A stretch of DNA of 64,000 nt, taken from Natrinema marinum (lineage in GTDB: Archaea > Halobacteriota > Halobacteria > Halobacteriales > Natrialbaceae). The first letter of the stretch is position 1; every line of letters starts with the position of its first letter. The stretch covers positions 806,001 through 870,000 of the forward strand of contig NZ_CP100763.1 in the NCBI RefSeq assembly GCF_024296685.1. Direction: 5' to 3'. The notes under the pieces are model-generated. The model was not told the origin of the DNA and made no database searches. It saw only the letters and a program-made list of their open reading frames with translations. Position numbers and translations under genes: made by a program. This document shows positions 44,177 to 52,997 of the stretch, piece by piece.

Positions 44177-44661
44177 ACGGCGTCTTCACCCGCGCTCTCG
44201 ATCGCGAGCCGGCGCAGTGACTCCTGAAGATCTTCCGCGCGCGTCGGCGTCAGCCCGGGGATCGCCACGTCCGAACTCCGGGAGCCCGCCGTGTAGACGA
44301 CCACCGTCGAGAGACCGACGGTCCGCTCGAGCGGCGAGCGTCGGGAGTCGACGTGCTGGACCCGCACGTAGGGGACGACGGTCTGGATCCGTGTGAAGAC
44401 GCCGCGTTTGATGTAGAGGTCGTCGTCCCGGAGGTCGAACCGCCAGATGCCGTAGCGTCGCCAGGCGACGATGACGCGCAACACGGCGAGCGCGACGGCG
44501 AGTCCGATAGCGGCAGGGACGAGCGTCCCTTGTGCGGGGTTCGGGAGCTCGGTTCGGGTGAGCGCGAGCGCTCCGCCGACGATGAGTCCGCCGAGGATCG
44601 CGGCTCGAGCGACGGCGAGGATGAGCCAGACGACTCGCACTCGCGGAGTGAGCCGTTCCAT
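44173..44661 (-). CDS. Small PH-domain (bPH2, YdbS-like) membrane protein, copy 1
   Basis: 162 residues: two N-terminal membrane helices (VVWLILAVARAAILGGLIVG, GTLVPAAIGLAVALAVLRV), one bPH2 domain (WRFDLRDDDLYIKRGVFTRIQTVVPYVRVQHVDSRR) and a C-terminal helix (PTRAEDLQESLRRLAIES). The stop overlaps the large PH gene (ATGA), so both proteins are made together and probably form a complex. The ATG at 44661 removes an unlikely upstream extension. It diverges from a crotonase gene. Confidence 0.86.
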   Translation of the reverse strand: MERLTPRVRVVWLILAVARAAILGGLIVGGALALTRTELPNPAQGTLVPAAIGLAVALAVLRVIVAWRRYGIWRFDLRDDDLYIKRGVFTRIQTVVPYVRVQHVDSRRSPLERTVGLSTVVVYTAGSRSSDVAIPGLTPTRAEDLQESLRRLAIESAGEDAV

Positions 44662-44790
44662 AGCTGTCGTGACGGAACAAACGAGATTAAAGGGTTGGAA
44701 AGCGGTGGGCGTTCGCAGCACGTGAGAGCGACCGGCAACGGGTGCAATCGATCACCCGAATTTATGCGGCTCGCACGGGTGATGCCGATC

Positions 44791-45447
44791 ATGGCAGCAG
44801 CCGACCTCGTCGATGTCGAGCGAGCGGACGGGATCGCCACTGTCCGACTGAACCGGCCGGACAAGCTCAACGCCGTCACCCTCGAGCTCCTCTCGGAGCT
44901 ACGAGATGCGCTTCTCGACCTGCCCGACGAGGAGGTAGACGGACTCGTCCTCGCCGGCGACGGGCCGGCCACCTGTGCGGGTATGGACAGGGAGATCGTC
45001 TCCGATCCAGCGTACGACGAGAAGTACGCAGACCGGATCGACGAGTTGAACGACGACATCTACGGCTTTCTCGCTTCCCGGCCGTACCCGACGGTCGTGG
45101 CGGCCCGCGGGGCGCTCGTCGGCATCGGGTTCATTTTCTCCCTGCACTGTGACTTTCTCGTCCTCGGCGCGGAGACGACGCTGGCGCTTCCCGAGGTCCA
45201 GTTCGGCATCGCGTCGACGCACACGGTCGAACCGCTCGAGCGGATCGTCGGAACCCGAGCCGCAAAAGAGATCATTCTCACCGGCGAGGCGATCGAACCG
45301 GACCGTGCTCGCGAACTGGGGCTGGCGAACAGGGTCGTGCCGGAAGACGAGGTCGCGGACGCGGCGCTGGAGCTCGTCAGCGGGATCGCCGAACACGATT
45401 CGGACGCCGTGAGCGCACTGAAATCGGCGGCTTACGCCCCCGAGTAG
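44791..45447 (+). CDS. Enoyl-CoA hydratase/isomerase (crotonase) family protein, copy A
   Basis: 218 residues, short for a crotonase (usually about 255-260) because the C-terminal helices are reduced. It keeps RPDKLNAVTLELLSEL, an oxyanion segment (LAGDGPATCAGMD), RGALVGIGFIFSLHCDFLV and LPEVQFGIAST, in which the glutamate lies where crotonases carry a catalytic Glu. The substrate is unknown. A TTTATG TATA-like box at 44760 favours the ATG at 44791 (or 44782). It is divergent from the PH pair, as in the second copy of this arrangement. Confidence 0.82.
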   Translation: MAAADLVDVERADGIATVRLNRPDKLNAVTLELLSELRDALLDLPDEEVDGLVLAGDGPATCAGMDREIVSDPAYDEKYADRIDELNDDIYGFLASRPYPTVVAARGALVGIGFIFSLHCDFLVLGAETTLALPEVQFGIASTHTVEPLERIVGTRAAKEIILTGEAIEPDRARELGLANRVVPEDEVADAALELVSGIAEHDSDAVSALKSAAYAPE

Positions 45448-45546
45448 GCCGGGGCTGCTCGAAGACGAACGGTTGCGGTGCCGGGAGGAAAGACGTGGAA
45501 CTATCGGTCGGGACGAAACGAAAAGCCGGAAACGGGGGACGAGGCG

Positions 45547-45780
45547 TCAGTGGGTCGTGGTGCGGACGTCTTCGACGCGATAGAGGTCCTCCTGCAGCCC
45601 GTCACCGTCGCAGTCGTCGTTCGGACACTCGTAGTGCCAACCGTCCTGGGTTGCGTTCCCCTCGCGGAATCGCTCCCCGCATACCTGGCAGAAGAGTTGT
45701 CCCTTTTTGCACGTGTCCCGGTGAAGTTCGAGGGCGAGCTCGGTCTGGAACGACTGGTTGCAGTTGCGACAGGTGTGCAT
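45547..45780 (-). CDS. C2H2-type zinc-finger protein, 77 aa
   Basis: 77 residues with a classical C2H2-like finger at the N-terminus (CRNCNQSFQTELALELHRDTC, where the last ligand is Cys). A second zinc-binding unit follows (CQVCGERF ... YECPNDDCDGDG). The protein is small, and DNA, RNA or protein binding are all possible. The start is set at the ATG of MHTCRNC. The frame is open further upstream, with a basic extension that looks untranslated. Confidence 0.78.
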   Translation of the reverse strand: MHTCRNCNQSFQTELALELHRDTCKKGQLFCQVCGERFREGNATQDGWHYECPNDDCDGDGLQEDLYRVEDVRTTTH

Positions 45781-46080
45781 ATTTCGTCTGACGCGAGCCT
45801 CCATCAAAACTGCTTGGGTTCTTTTATTCCGCCGGATCTGCATCCGATTCGGCGTCACTACCCCGATTTACGGCCGATCGGTCGGCAAAAAAGAACGGGT
45901 GGAATCCGTGTTTACTCGGTCCCGAGTATTCCGTGTGCTGGTAGATCGCACGCTCTCTGGTATCTGGTACCGCCCCGCTCGAATTCGTGTTCCGAATGAG
46001 ATAGGTTAGCATCCGAGCGGCGATTTCTACCGATCGGTCGGCCCCACTAATTTGTGGCCACGGAGACAACGAGCCGGATA
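45781..46080. other. 300-bp gene-poor gap
   Basis: Between the divergent zinc-finger and CNNM genes. A minus-strand open frame (45824-46069) ends in an acidic tail (DAESDADPAE) but has AT-rich, atypical codons and no known motif, so it is not called a gene. A CACTAATTT TATA-like box near 46045 serves the CNNM gene. Confidence 0.5.
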
Positions 46081-47157
46081 ATGGATCCGCCTATCATCGC
46101 CGGTCGATTGATCGCAGGCGTCTTGCTCATCCTGGCGAACGGCTTCTTCGTCGCCATCGAGTTCGCGTTGACTCGAGCGCGGCAGTTCACCGAAGCGGAG
46201 TTCGTCGGCGGCGACCCAGCCCTCGAGCGAGCCTGGGAGATGACCGACAACCTGGAGATCTATCTCACCACGTGCCAGGTCGGGATCACGGCCTCGAGTA
46301 TCGCCGTCGGGATCGTCGCCGAGCCGGCTTTGGCGGCCATCTTCGAGCCATTCTTCGCGAACACGGCGCTGGCGACGATCGGCAGCGGGGCCATCCTCGC
46401 CTTCCTGATCATCAACCTCGTTCACCTGACCCACGGGGAACAGACGCCGACGTACCTCGGCGTCGAGCGATCGCGGATGGTCTGTCGGTACGGCGCGGGG
46501 CCGCTGTACTGGTTCAACTGGCTCATCTCGCCGCTGATCACGCTCGGCGACGCCATCGCCAAATGGACGCTCAGGCTCTTCGGCATCGAGATGACCGGCG
46601 CGTGGCTCGAGACCGAAGAGGATGTCATCGAATCCCGCGCGGATCTCCGGAACAAGCTCGGGTCGGTGCTCGAGGAGGGTGAACTCCCCGAGGAGCGACG
46701 CGAAGAGATCATGAACGCGTTCCAGATCGGCGAGCAGTCGATCAGCGAGCTGATGGTGCCACCGGAGGAGATCGTCGCGCTGTCGACCGAAGACGGCCCA
46801 GACGAAAACTTTCGGAAGATGGAAGAGCGACCGCAGACGCGGTATCCGCTCGTCGGCGACGAACTGACCGAGTTCCGCGGGATCGTCTACACGCCGATCT
46901 TCGTCCGCCACCGCGAGGAACTGGCCGAGGGCGATATCGACTTCGCGGAACTCGCGGCGCCGCCGATGACGCTCTCGCCTGACGTGGACGTCAGCGACGC
47001 GGTCGATCAGTTCCAGGCGGAAAATCAGGAACTGGCGCTCGTGATCGAAGACGGTGAGGTCGTCGGGTTGGTGACCGTAACCGACCTGCTCGAGGCCGTG
47101 ATGGGCGACATCGAGGATCCGCTCGATCAGGAGCAGGTCGAGATGGCCGATCGGTAA
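46081..47157 (+). CDS. CNNM/CorC (HlyC-type) membrane transporter with CBS domains
   Basis: 358 residues. The N-terminal CNNM (DUF21) domain has three or four membrane helices (LIAGVLLILANGFFVAIEFALTRAR, TCQVGITASSIAVGIVAEPAL, ILAFLIINLVHLTHGEQTPTYLG). Two CBS motifs follow (about 220-280, SISELMVPPEEIVAL; 290-350, PDVDVSDAVDQFQAENQELALVIEDGEVVGLVTVTDLLEAVMG). The C-terminal CorC_HlyC domain is absent, so it ends after the CBS pair. Family members export Mg2+ or related cations. The ATG at 46081 is favoured over GTG 46054 by the TATA position. Confidence 0.88.
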   Translation: MDPPIIAGRLIAGVLLILANGFFVAIEFALTRARQFTEAEFVGGDPALERAWEMTDNLEIYLTTCQVGITASSIAVGIVAEPALAAIFEPFFANTALATIGSGAILAFLIINLVHLTHGEQTPTYLGVERSRMVCRYGAGPLYWFNWLISPLITLGDAIAKWTLRLFGIEMTGAWLETEEDVIESRADLRNKLGSVLEEGELPEERREEIMNAFQIGEQSISELMVPPEEIVALSTEDGPDENFRKMEERPQTRYPLVGDELTEFRGIVYTPIFVRHREELAEGDIDFAELAAPPMTLSPDVDVSDAVDQFQAENQELALVIEDGEVVGLVTVTDLLEAVMGDIEDPLDQEQVEMADR

Positions 47158-47363
47158 TAGTTCGGACCGCGAATCGGCCACGCGACTGAGAGAACGGCTT
47201 CCGATTGCCCGCTTTCGATTTCCGTATCCATCGTACGGCCCCGAACGAGTCGGCTACAGGGACCGCGTCCCAGTCGATCGTGCCAGACTCTCTTTCTCCA
47301 GCGTGTCCTCGTGACCAGAGCGTTCCGCACGGGCTATCCATGATCCGCGGAATTTCAACCGCT

Positions 47364-47375
47364 CATAAGTAATAT
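47364..47375 (+). promoter_or_regulatory. TATA box of the frameshifted membrane gene
   Basis: CATAAGTAATAT lies 25 bases before the ATG at 47401, so the promoter is intact although the reading frame is broken. Confidence 0.55.
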
Positions 47376-47400
47376 GGATCGGTGACTCGTACCGCTTGCT

Positions 47401-47816
47401 ATGACAGGCAAGACAGAGCGACCACTCCTATCGAGGACGGCGGCTGTTAGTGGTCTGGTCGCCGGTCTGCTTCATGCGGGCACCTCTGTTTTGCTCTGGA
47501 ATTACTTCTTCGAACAGATAGGGGACGTTCTGTCGGTAGATCCATTTTTGGGACGTATCTTCTCATCGGGATGTTCGCCCTCGGATTCGTCCCAGTTGCG
47601 TACTCCGCGACGCAGAAGACCGTTTCGCCCGTTCTACTGGTCGGTGTAATACTGATCGTCTCGGTATCTCGTTCGTGGCTGGAACACCCACTCACTGCCC
47701 CGCAAGGCTCGCCGACACCGTTCGGTGTGTACATTTTTCTTTGGGTCGGCGTAGTCCTTCTCGCGGGTCTGGCAGGCGACATCGAACGCACCCTCAGAGA
47801 ACGAGAGACAGCGTGA
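47401..47816 (+). pseudogene. Membrane protein gene with a -1 frameshift
   Basis: The frame from ATG 47401 encodes a membrane start (SRTAAVSGLVAGLLHAGTSVLLWNYFFEQIG) and loses sense near 47550. The continuing frame, one base off, encodes GTYLLIGMFALGFVPVAYSA, then VLLVGVILIVSVSRSW and GVYIFLWVGVVLLAGLAGDIERTL to a stop at 47816. Joining them at the CCATTTTTGGG run (47540-47550), as if one T were missing, gives a plausible protein of about 138 residues with four membrane helices. Base composition is lower in GC than its neighbours. It is either a pseudogene or a homopolymer sequencing error. Confidence 0.65.
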
Positions 47817-47913
47817 ACACCGCCTCGAGGACACAGATACTATCGAACGGGGTTCAGAATCGAGAGAATACGGAACTCGGACCCCAATCACCCTCGTGGG
47901 ACGAGCGGCCGGT

Positions 47914-49326
47914 TCAGTCGTCCTGCCCGAGGATGCCCCGCTCGGTCATCTTCCGGGGGTCGAGCACCTCGTCGGCTTCCTCCTCGTCGAGGTAGCCTTT
48001 CTCGAGTACCACTTCTCGAACGGTCTTGTCCTCCTTGAGCGCGGTCTTGGCGACCTCGCTGGCCTTGTCGTAACCGATGTGGACGTTGAGCGAGGTGGCC
48101 ATCGCCATCGACTGCTCGACGCGTTCTTCGCAGTACTCCTCGTTGGCCTCGAGTTTCCGGACGAAGCGCTCGCCGAAGACCTGACTCGCGTTGGAGATGA
48201 GTTCAGCCGACTCGAGGAAGTTGTGGGCCAGCACGGGCTTGTAGAGGTTCAGGTCGATCTGTCCTTCCGCCGCGCCGGCGGAGACGGCGGCGTCGTTGCC
48301 GACGACCTGCTTGTGGACCTGGTTGACGGCTTCGGCGACGACGGGGTTGATCTTGCCGGGCATGATCGAGGAGCCAGGCTGGTTTTCGGGCTGTTCGATC
48401 TCGCCGAGGCCGTTTCGGGGGCCGGAGGCCAGCAGTCGGAGGTCGTTGGCGATCTTGTTCAGCGAACCGGCCACCGTGCGGAGCGCCCCGTGGGCCTCGC
48501 TCATCGCGTCGTGGGCGGCCTGGGCTTCGAAGTGGTTGTCCGCCTCGCGGAACTGGACGCCGGTCTCCTTCGTGATATACTCCGCAGCGCGGCCGGGGAA
48601 CTCGGGATGAGTGTTCAGCCCCGTCCCGGTCGCGGTGCCGCCCAGCGCGAGTTCGCCGAGGTGGTTCCGGACCTGATCAACGCGAGCCAGCCCCTTCTCG
48701 ACCTGCGTGCGGTAGCCGCCGAACTCCTGGCCCAGCGTCACCGGCGTTGCGTCCTGCAGGTGCGTACGTCCGGTCTTGACGACATCGTCGAACTCCTCTT
48801 CTTTCTCCTCTAGGGCCTCGCGGAGGGTGTCGAGCGCGGGGATAACGTCTTTCTCGACTGCCTCGAGGGAAGCCACGTGCATCGCGGTCGGGATGACGTC
48901 GTTGGAGGACTGCCCGTAGTTGACGTGGTCGTTGGGGTGGACGACGCGGTCGCCGATCTCGCTGCCCATGAGTTCGGCGGCGCGATTGGCGATGACCTCG
49001 TTGGCGTTCATGTTCGAGGAGGTCCCGGAGCCGGTCTGGAAGACGTCGACCGGGAACTGGTCGTCGTGCTCGCCGGCGATGACCTCGTCTGCGGCCTCGA
49101 TGATCGCCTCGGCGATGTCCTCGTCGACGAGCTCGAGGTCGCGGTTGGCCTGCGCGGCGGCCTTCTTGACGACGCCGAGCGCGCGGACGAACCGACGGCT
49201 GAACGTGATCCCCGAGATCGGGAAGTTCTGGATCGCGCGCTGGGTCTGGGCGCCCCAGTAGGCGTCCGCGGGCACCTGCATCTCGCCTAAGCTGTCCTCC
49301 TCGATCCGGTAGTCGTCGTCTGCCAT
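47914..49326 (-). CDS. fumC: Fumarate hydratase, class II
   Basis: TCA-cycle enzyme interconverting fumarate and malate. The 470-residue product has the superfamily signature GSSIMPGKINP, the substrate segments GSGTSSNMNANEV and THLQDATPVTLGQE, and SSNDVIPTAMH. The family-typical C-terminal end is present. The ATG at 49326 is supported by the TATA element at 49351-49359, while a longer open frame upstream has no conserved features. It is a single gene. Confidence 0.95.
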   Translation of the reverse strand: MADDDYRIEEDSLGEMQVPADAYWGAQTQRAIQNFPISGITFSRRFVRALGVVKKAAAQANRDLELVDEDIAEAIIEAADEVIAGEHDDQFPVDVFQTGSGTSSNMNANEVIANRAAELMGSEIGDRVVHPNDHVNYGQSSNDVIPTAMHVASLEAVEKDVIPALDTLREALEEKEEEFDDVVKTGRTHLQDATPVTLGQEFGGYRTQVEKGLARVDQVRNHLGELALGGTATGTGLNTHPEFPGRAAEYITKETGVQFREADNHFEAQAAHDAMSEAHGALRTVAGSLNKIANDLRLLASGPRNGLGEIEQPENQPGSSIMPGKINPVVAEAVNQVHKQVVGNDAAVSAGAAEGQIDLNLYKPVLAHNFLESAELISNASQVFGERFVRKLEANEEYCEERVEQSMAMATSLNVHIGYDKASEVAKTALKEDKTVREVVLEKGYLDEEEADEVLDPRKMTERGILGQDD

Positions 49327-49350
49327 ACGCGGAGCGTCGGGACCGGTCAG

Positions 49351-49359
49351 GTAAAATCC
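49351..49359 (-). promoter_or_regulatory. TATA box of fumC
   Basis: On the minus strand GGATTTTAC, 24 bases before the ATG at 49326. Confidence 0.6.
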
Positions 49360-49520
49360 ACCGAAAGCCCGATACGTCGGTCTCGTGGACGCCACCACCG
49401 AGGGCCCGAGATCGGTCACTTGAGCGCGCGCTCGAGGGCGACCGAGGCCGTCGGCTCGTGGGGCCGAACGGGTCCGCTCGCGAAACGGGCGAGCCGGAAG
49501 CCGCGGAAGCGAGACGTTCG

Positions 49521-50678
49521 ATGTTCCGTGTTTCATCGGACGCTGAACTAACGCTTTACCCGGCCCCGCGCGTATCACGAGTTGGGTGGAGCGACATCAG
49601 CCGGGAAACCAGTACGGGGTGGCTTCGCGACGACTCGTCCCTGGTGGTCGCGGTACAGGTCGTCGCGACCGTCGCGCTGTTTCTCTTCGCGATACGGTTG
49701 TTGGGGTCAGCGACGGACGCGCTTACCCCGTCGCTCAGGGTGGTGCTGAATCGGATCATCGTCGACGACGGCTCGGCGCTCGGCCTCAGCTGGCTGGCTT
49801 CGTACGTGTTGGCCAACGGGTCGATCGTCGCCGCCCTCTCGCTGTCCCTGTTCAATTCGGGGCTGGTCCTCCCCTCACAACTATTCTTGATGATCGTCGG
49901 CTCCCGGCTCGGCGGTGCGGCCGTCGTCGTCTTCATCGGAGCGTTCGATTACCAGCACGAAGAGATCGAGTCCCTGCGCGAGTCGACGAGTCTCGGGCTC
50001 CTGACCTTCCTGCTCACCCACTCGATCTACCTGCCCGCGATGGCGCTTGGATACGCCGCGATGCCGGCGATTCGGGTAGAAGACGGACGCGGTCGGGCGC
50101 TTCCCGACCTCGAGGTCTCGCTCCCGGACGCGCTCGCGATCGTCGCCGACGGACTCATCGACGCCGTCGGGCCCGGCATCGCGTTCCTCGTGGCGATCGG
50201 CTGTATCCTCGCGAGCCTCCGGTTGTTCGATCGGATACTCGATGGCCTCGACGAACAGCGGCTGCGTCGTCGCTACATCTCGAGGCTGAACGATAAGTGG
50301 GTCTCGTTCGGGCTCGGACTCGTCGTGACGGGACTCACGACGGGCGTCGCGTTTTCCCTCGGCGTGATCGTCCCGCTCTATAATCGGGGCCATATCAAGC
50401 GAACCGAGATCATGCCGTTCGTGCTGGGTGCGAACATCGGGACGCTGGTCGATACGCTCATCGTCGCGCTCGCACTGAACACGGCCGTCGGCGTGCGGAT
50501 CGTCCTCTTTCTGGTGGCTATCGGCTCGATCATATCGGTCGCGGCACTCGCGTTCTTCGCGCCGTACAGCAGGCTCATCGACAGCGCCCAGGATCGAATC
50601 CTCGAGGATCGAAGCATCTTCGTCGCCGTCCTCCTCTTTCTACTGCTCGTTCCGGTATTGCTGGTCGCGTTCCCGTAA
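49521..50678 (+). CDS. Na/Pi-cotransporter-like membrane protein
   Basis: 385 residues from the ATG chosen here, with about eight or nine membrane helices. Two inverted halves are recognisable: VAVQVVATVALFLFAIRLLGSATDALTP with ANGSIVAALSLSLFNSGLV, and FGLGLVVTGLTTGVAFSLGVIVPLYNRG with MPFVLGANIGTLVDTL. The GANIGT motif and the polar NGS/TGLTTG loops match the Na/Pi-cotransporter (PF02690-type) family, although the usual QSSS motif is altered. The start is uncertain (ATG 49521, or a GTG near 49643). No phoU-like domain is attached. The ion or solute is unknown. Confidence 0.78.
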   Translation: MFRVSSDAELTLYPAPRVSRVGWSDISRETSTGWLRDDSSLVVAVQVVATVALFLFAIRLLGSATDALTPSLRVVLNRIIVDDGSALGLSWLASYVLANGSIVAALSLSLFNSGLVLPSQLFLMIVGSRLGGAAVVVFIGAFDYQHEEIESLRESTSLGLLTFLLTHSIYLPAMALGYAAMPAIRVEDGRGRALPDLEVSLPDALAIVADGLIDAVGPGIAFLVAIGCILASLRLFDRILDGLDEQRLRRRYISRLNDKWVSFGLGLVVTGLTTGVAFSLGVIVPLYNRGHIKRTEIMPFVLGANIGTLVDTLIVALALNTAVGVRIVLFLVAIGSIISVAALAFFAPYSRLIDSAQDRILEDRSIFVAVLLFLLLVPVLLVAFP

Positions 50679-50769
50679 TTCCCAGCAGGTTACCTTCGAA
50701 GACGGGACCCGGCGAACGGTCCGACCAGAGCCTCGAGCCCGACGGGCGCTCCGACCGGAGTCGGGCCGA

Positions 50770-52380
50770 TCAAGTGAACTCGATCGACAACCTGAGATCG
50801 TCCTCGCGGGCGCGCTCGCGCAGCGCCGTCTGGAGGCGTTCTCGACCCGTGCCGTGCACGTCGCGGGCCGTCTCGAGGTCGATATCGTAGATCGTCGGCG
50901 ACCCCCACGCGAAGGTGCGCGAGCTGGCGGTGTCGACGGCAAGCGACGCGAGCCCGAGCCGGCGCTGGAAGATCGACCGCCGCGTCGAGACCGTTTGGAT
51001 CCGGTAGTAGGGGATGACGGTTGTCCGGCGCTTCCAGAACCCGCTTCGGATCACGAGGTGGTCGTCGCCGACGAAGTAGCCCAGGTTGGCGTATTTCAGG
51101 TGTGCAGCGGGCGGCACCGCGACGAAGACGACCGCGGAGAGATACCAGCGGTCGAACGTCGAGACCGTCGCGAACCCGAACGCGGCGGCGACGATCACGG
51201 CCGCGACGACGGAATAGCGGACGAGATACCGCCGGCGGGCCAGCGTCGGCGGACTACGGAACTGGGGCGTCTCGACGCCGGTCAAGTTCTCGGCGAACCG
51301 ATAGACGCGGTCGACGCCGGCCAGCGGAACGGCAGACTGACTGCCGCTCCCGCTGTCGGGACCGTAGCCCGCCGTCTCGACCCAGAGACCGGCGTAGCCG
51401 ACCAGCCGCTGGAGCGGGTTCTCGGTGACGGAGACCGACTGGACCTTCTCGACGGGGATCGAACCGCTGTAGCGCTGAACGAGGCCGCGCTCGTAGACGA
51501 AGTCCTCGCCCGCCCGTCCGAGCCGGAACCCGTGGTAGTTCGCGACGGTGTAGATCGCGCTCGCGACGTACGTGGCAGCCGTCCACTGGATCGCAGTGAT
51601 CGCGGCCAAAACGAGGAGTTGGCCGACGGCGGCGCCGTCGACCGCCTCCGGGCCGCCGAAGGGCTCGGCGGCCAGCAGGAGGAACTCGGGAACCAGTCCC
51701 GAACCGGAGTCGGCACCCTGCAGGAAGAACAGGAGCATGACGGGGAACACCGCTGCGCCCCACCGGAACGAGGTCAGGGCGTAGACGAGGAGTTCGCGGA
51801 CCTCGAGTTCGAACAGGAGGAGCGGTCCGCCCTCGTCTCGCGGCCGCTCGCGGCGTGTGGGATCGCCGGTGTCGGCTGTCGACTCGGACGTGGCAGCAGC
51901 CGTCCGTTCGTCGCCCGCTGTTTCGGCGTCCGTTTTCGCCGTCAGCCGCCGGATCTCCGACCGGAGCCGCTCGGCCTCGTCCTCGCTGACGAAGTTCAGT
52001 GTGGCTTCGGTCTGGCCGCCGCCAGCGGTCTCGATCGAGACGACGGCGAGTCCGAGGACCCGGTGCAAGACGCTCTGGGAGACGTCGACGTTCTGAGTGC
52101 GTCGATAGGGGATCTCTCGGGCGCGCCGCGAGAGGACGCCCGAGGTCACGTCGAAGGTACTCGCAGTGGTCTCGTAGGTGAATCGGTAGTAGTACGCGAT
52201 CCCGTAGGCGACGCCGACGACGAAGCCGATCGGGGCGAACAGGAATATCCCGTCGACGAGTCGATCACCGTCGAGACCGACGATGCCGCCGATCGCCATG
52301 AAAAAGAACGGAAGCGAGAGCCCGGTGACGCCGCGCTGGAGCGCCTGCGACACCGCGCTGAGCGGGTGGAGACGCTTCAT
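50770..52380 (-). CDS. Large PH-domain (bPH2, YdbT-like) membrane protein, copy 2
   Basis: 536 residues, paralogous over its length to the gene at 42575-44176. It shares the N-terminus KRLHPLSAV, the first PH unit (FDVTSGVLSRRAREIPYRRTQNVDVSQ, LGLAVVSIETAGGGQTEA), the second (ERGLVQRYSGSIPVEKVQSVSV) and the third (LVIRSGFWKRRTTVIPYYRIQTV, FQRRLGLASLAVDTASS). The central linker and membrane spans are diverged. The start lies 1 nt after the stop of the small PH gene. The family context is the same as for copy 1. Confidence 0.86.
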   Translation of the reverse strand: MKRLHPLSAVSQALQRGVTGLSLPFFFMAIGGIVGLDGDRLVDGIFLFAPIGFVVGVAYGIAYYYRFTYETTASTFDVTSGVLSRRAREIPYRRTQNVDVSQSVLHRVLGLAVVSIETAGGGQTEATLNFVSEDEAERLRSEIRRLTAKTDAETAGDERTAAATSESTADTGDPTRRERPRDEGGPLLLFELEVRELLVYALTSFRWGAAVFPVMLLFFLQGADSGSGLVPEFLLLAAEPFGGPEAVDGAAVGQLLVLAAITAIQWTAATYVASAIYTVANYHGFRLGRAGEDFVYERGLVQRYSGSIPVEKVQSVSVTENPLQRLVGYAGLWVETAGYGPDSGSGSQSAVPLAGVDRVYRFAENLTGVETPQFRSPPTLARRRYLVRYSVVAAVIVAAAFGFATVSTFDRWYLSAVVFVAVPPAAHLKYANLGYFVGDDHLVIRSGFWKRRTTVIPYYRIQTVSTRRSIFQRRLGLASLAVDTASSRTFAWGSPTIYDIDLETARDVHGTGRERLQTALRERAREDDLRLSIEFT

Positions 52381-52381
52381 A

Positions 52382-52861
52382 TCAGACCGCGTCCTCGGCC
52401 TCGCTCTCGACGGCCAGTTCCCGAAGCGTGTCCTGTAGACTTCGCGCTCTGTCCGGCGTCAGCCCCGGAATGCGAACGTCGGCGTTTCGCGAGCCTGCCG
52501 TGTAGACCACCACGCTCGAGAGGCCGAGCGCCCGTTCGATCGGGCCGAACTGGGTGTCGACGTGCTGGACGCGGACGAACGGGACGGCGGTCTCGACGAA
52601 GGTGACGACGCCGCGCTCGAGGTAGAGGGCGTCGTCTTGGAGTTCGAACCGCCAGACCTGATACAGCCGAAGGGCGTAGACGGCACCGAGGACGAGCCCT
52701 ATCGCGACGACGACGACGATCGCCGCCGTCGGCACGTCGAACTGCCACCGGCCGACGGTATCGACCTGGTCGACGGCCGCGAGGACGACTCCGAGGATGA
52801 CCGCGGCGATCGCCCCGCGGGCGATCCAGAGCAGCCTGATACGAGGATGGAGGGATTCCAT
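52382..52861 (-). CDS. Small PH-domain (bPH2, YdbS-like) membrane protein, copy 2
   Basis: 159 residues, paralogous to 44173-44661: MESLHPRIRLLWIARGAIAAVI, two membrane helices, WRFELQDDALYLERGVVTFVETAVPFVRVQHVDTQFGPIERALGLSSVVVYTAGSRNADV, and a C-terminal helix (TPDRARSLQDTLRELAVES) ending in the same EDAV. It is followed after 1 nt by the large PH gene and diverges from a crotonase-family gene. Confidence 0.86.
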   Translation of the reverse strand: MESLHPRIRLLWIARGAIAAVILGVVLAAVDQVDTVGRWQFDVPTAAIVVVVAIGLVLGAVYALRLYQVWRFELQDDALYLERGVVTFVETAVPFVRVQHVDTQFGPIERALGLSSVVVYTAGSRNADVRIPGLTPDRARSLQDTLRELAVESEAEDAV

Positions 52862-52997
52862 GTGTGTAACGTGTCAGGACTGGTGGATAAATCTACGGTT
52901 CGGTGAGCTGTCCCCGGCTCGGTGAGGTGGAGCCGTTCGCGGCAGAGCGAGGTGGGGGTGGTTGTGTTTAACACGCTCTTCGACGAATCGGTCACAC

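Noticed and set aside
45824-46069. 81-codon minus-strand frame ending in DAESDADPAE
   Set aside because: Acidic tail is suggestive, but codon use is AT-rich, there is no motif, and the start would overlap the promoter region of the CNNM gene. Left as a possible remnant only.
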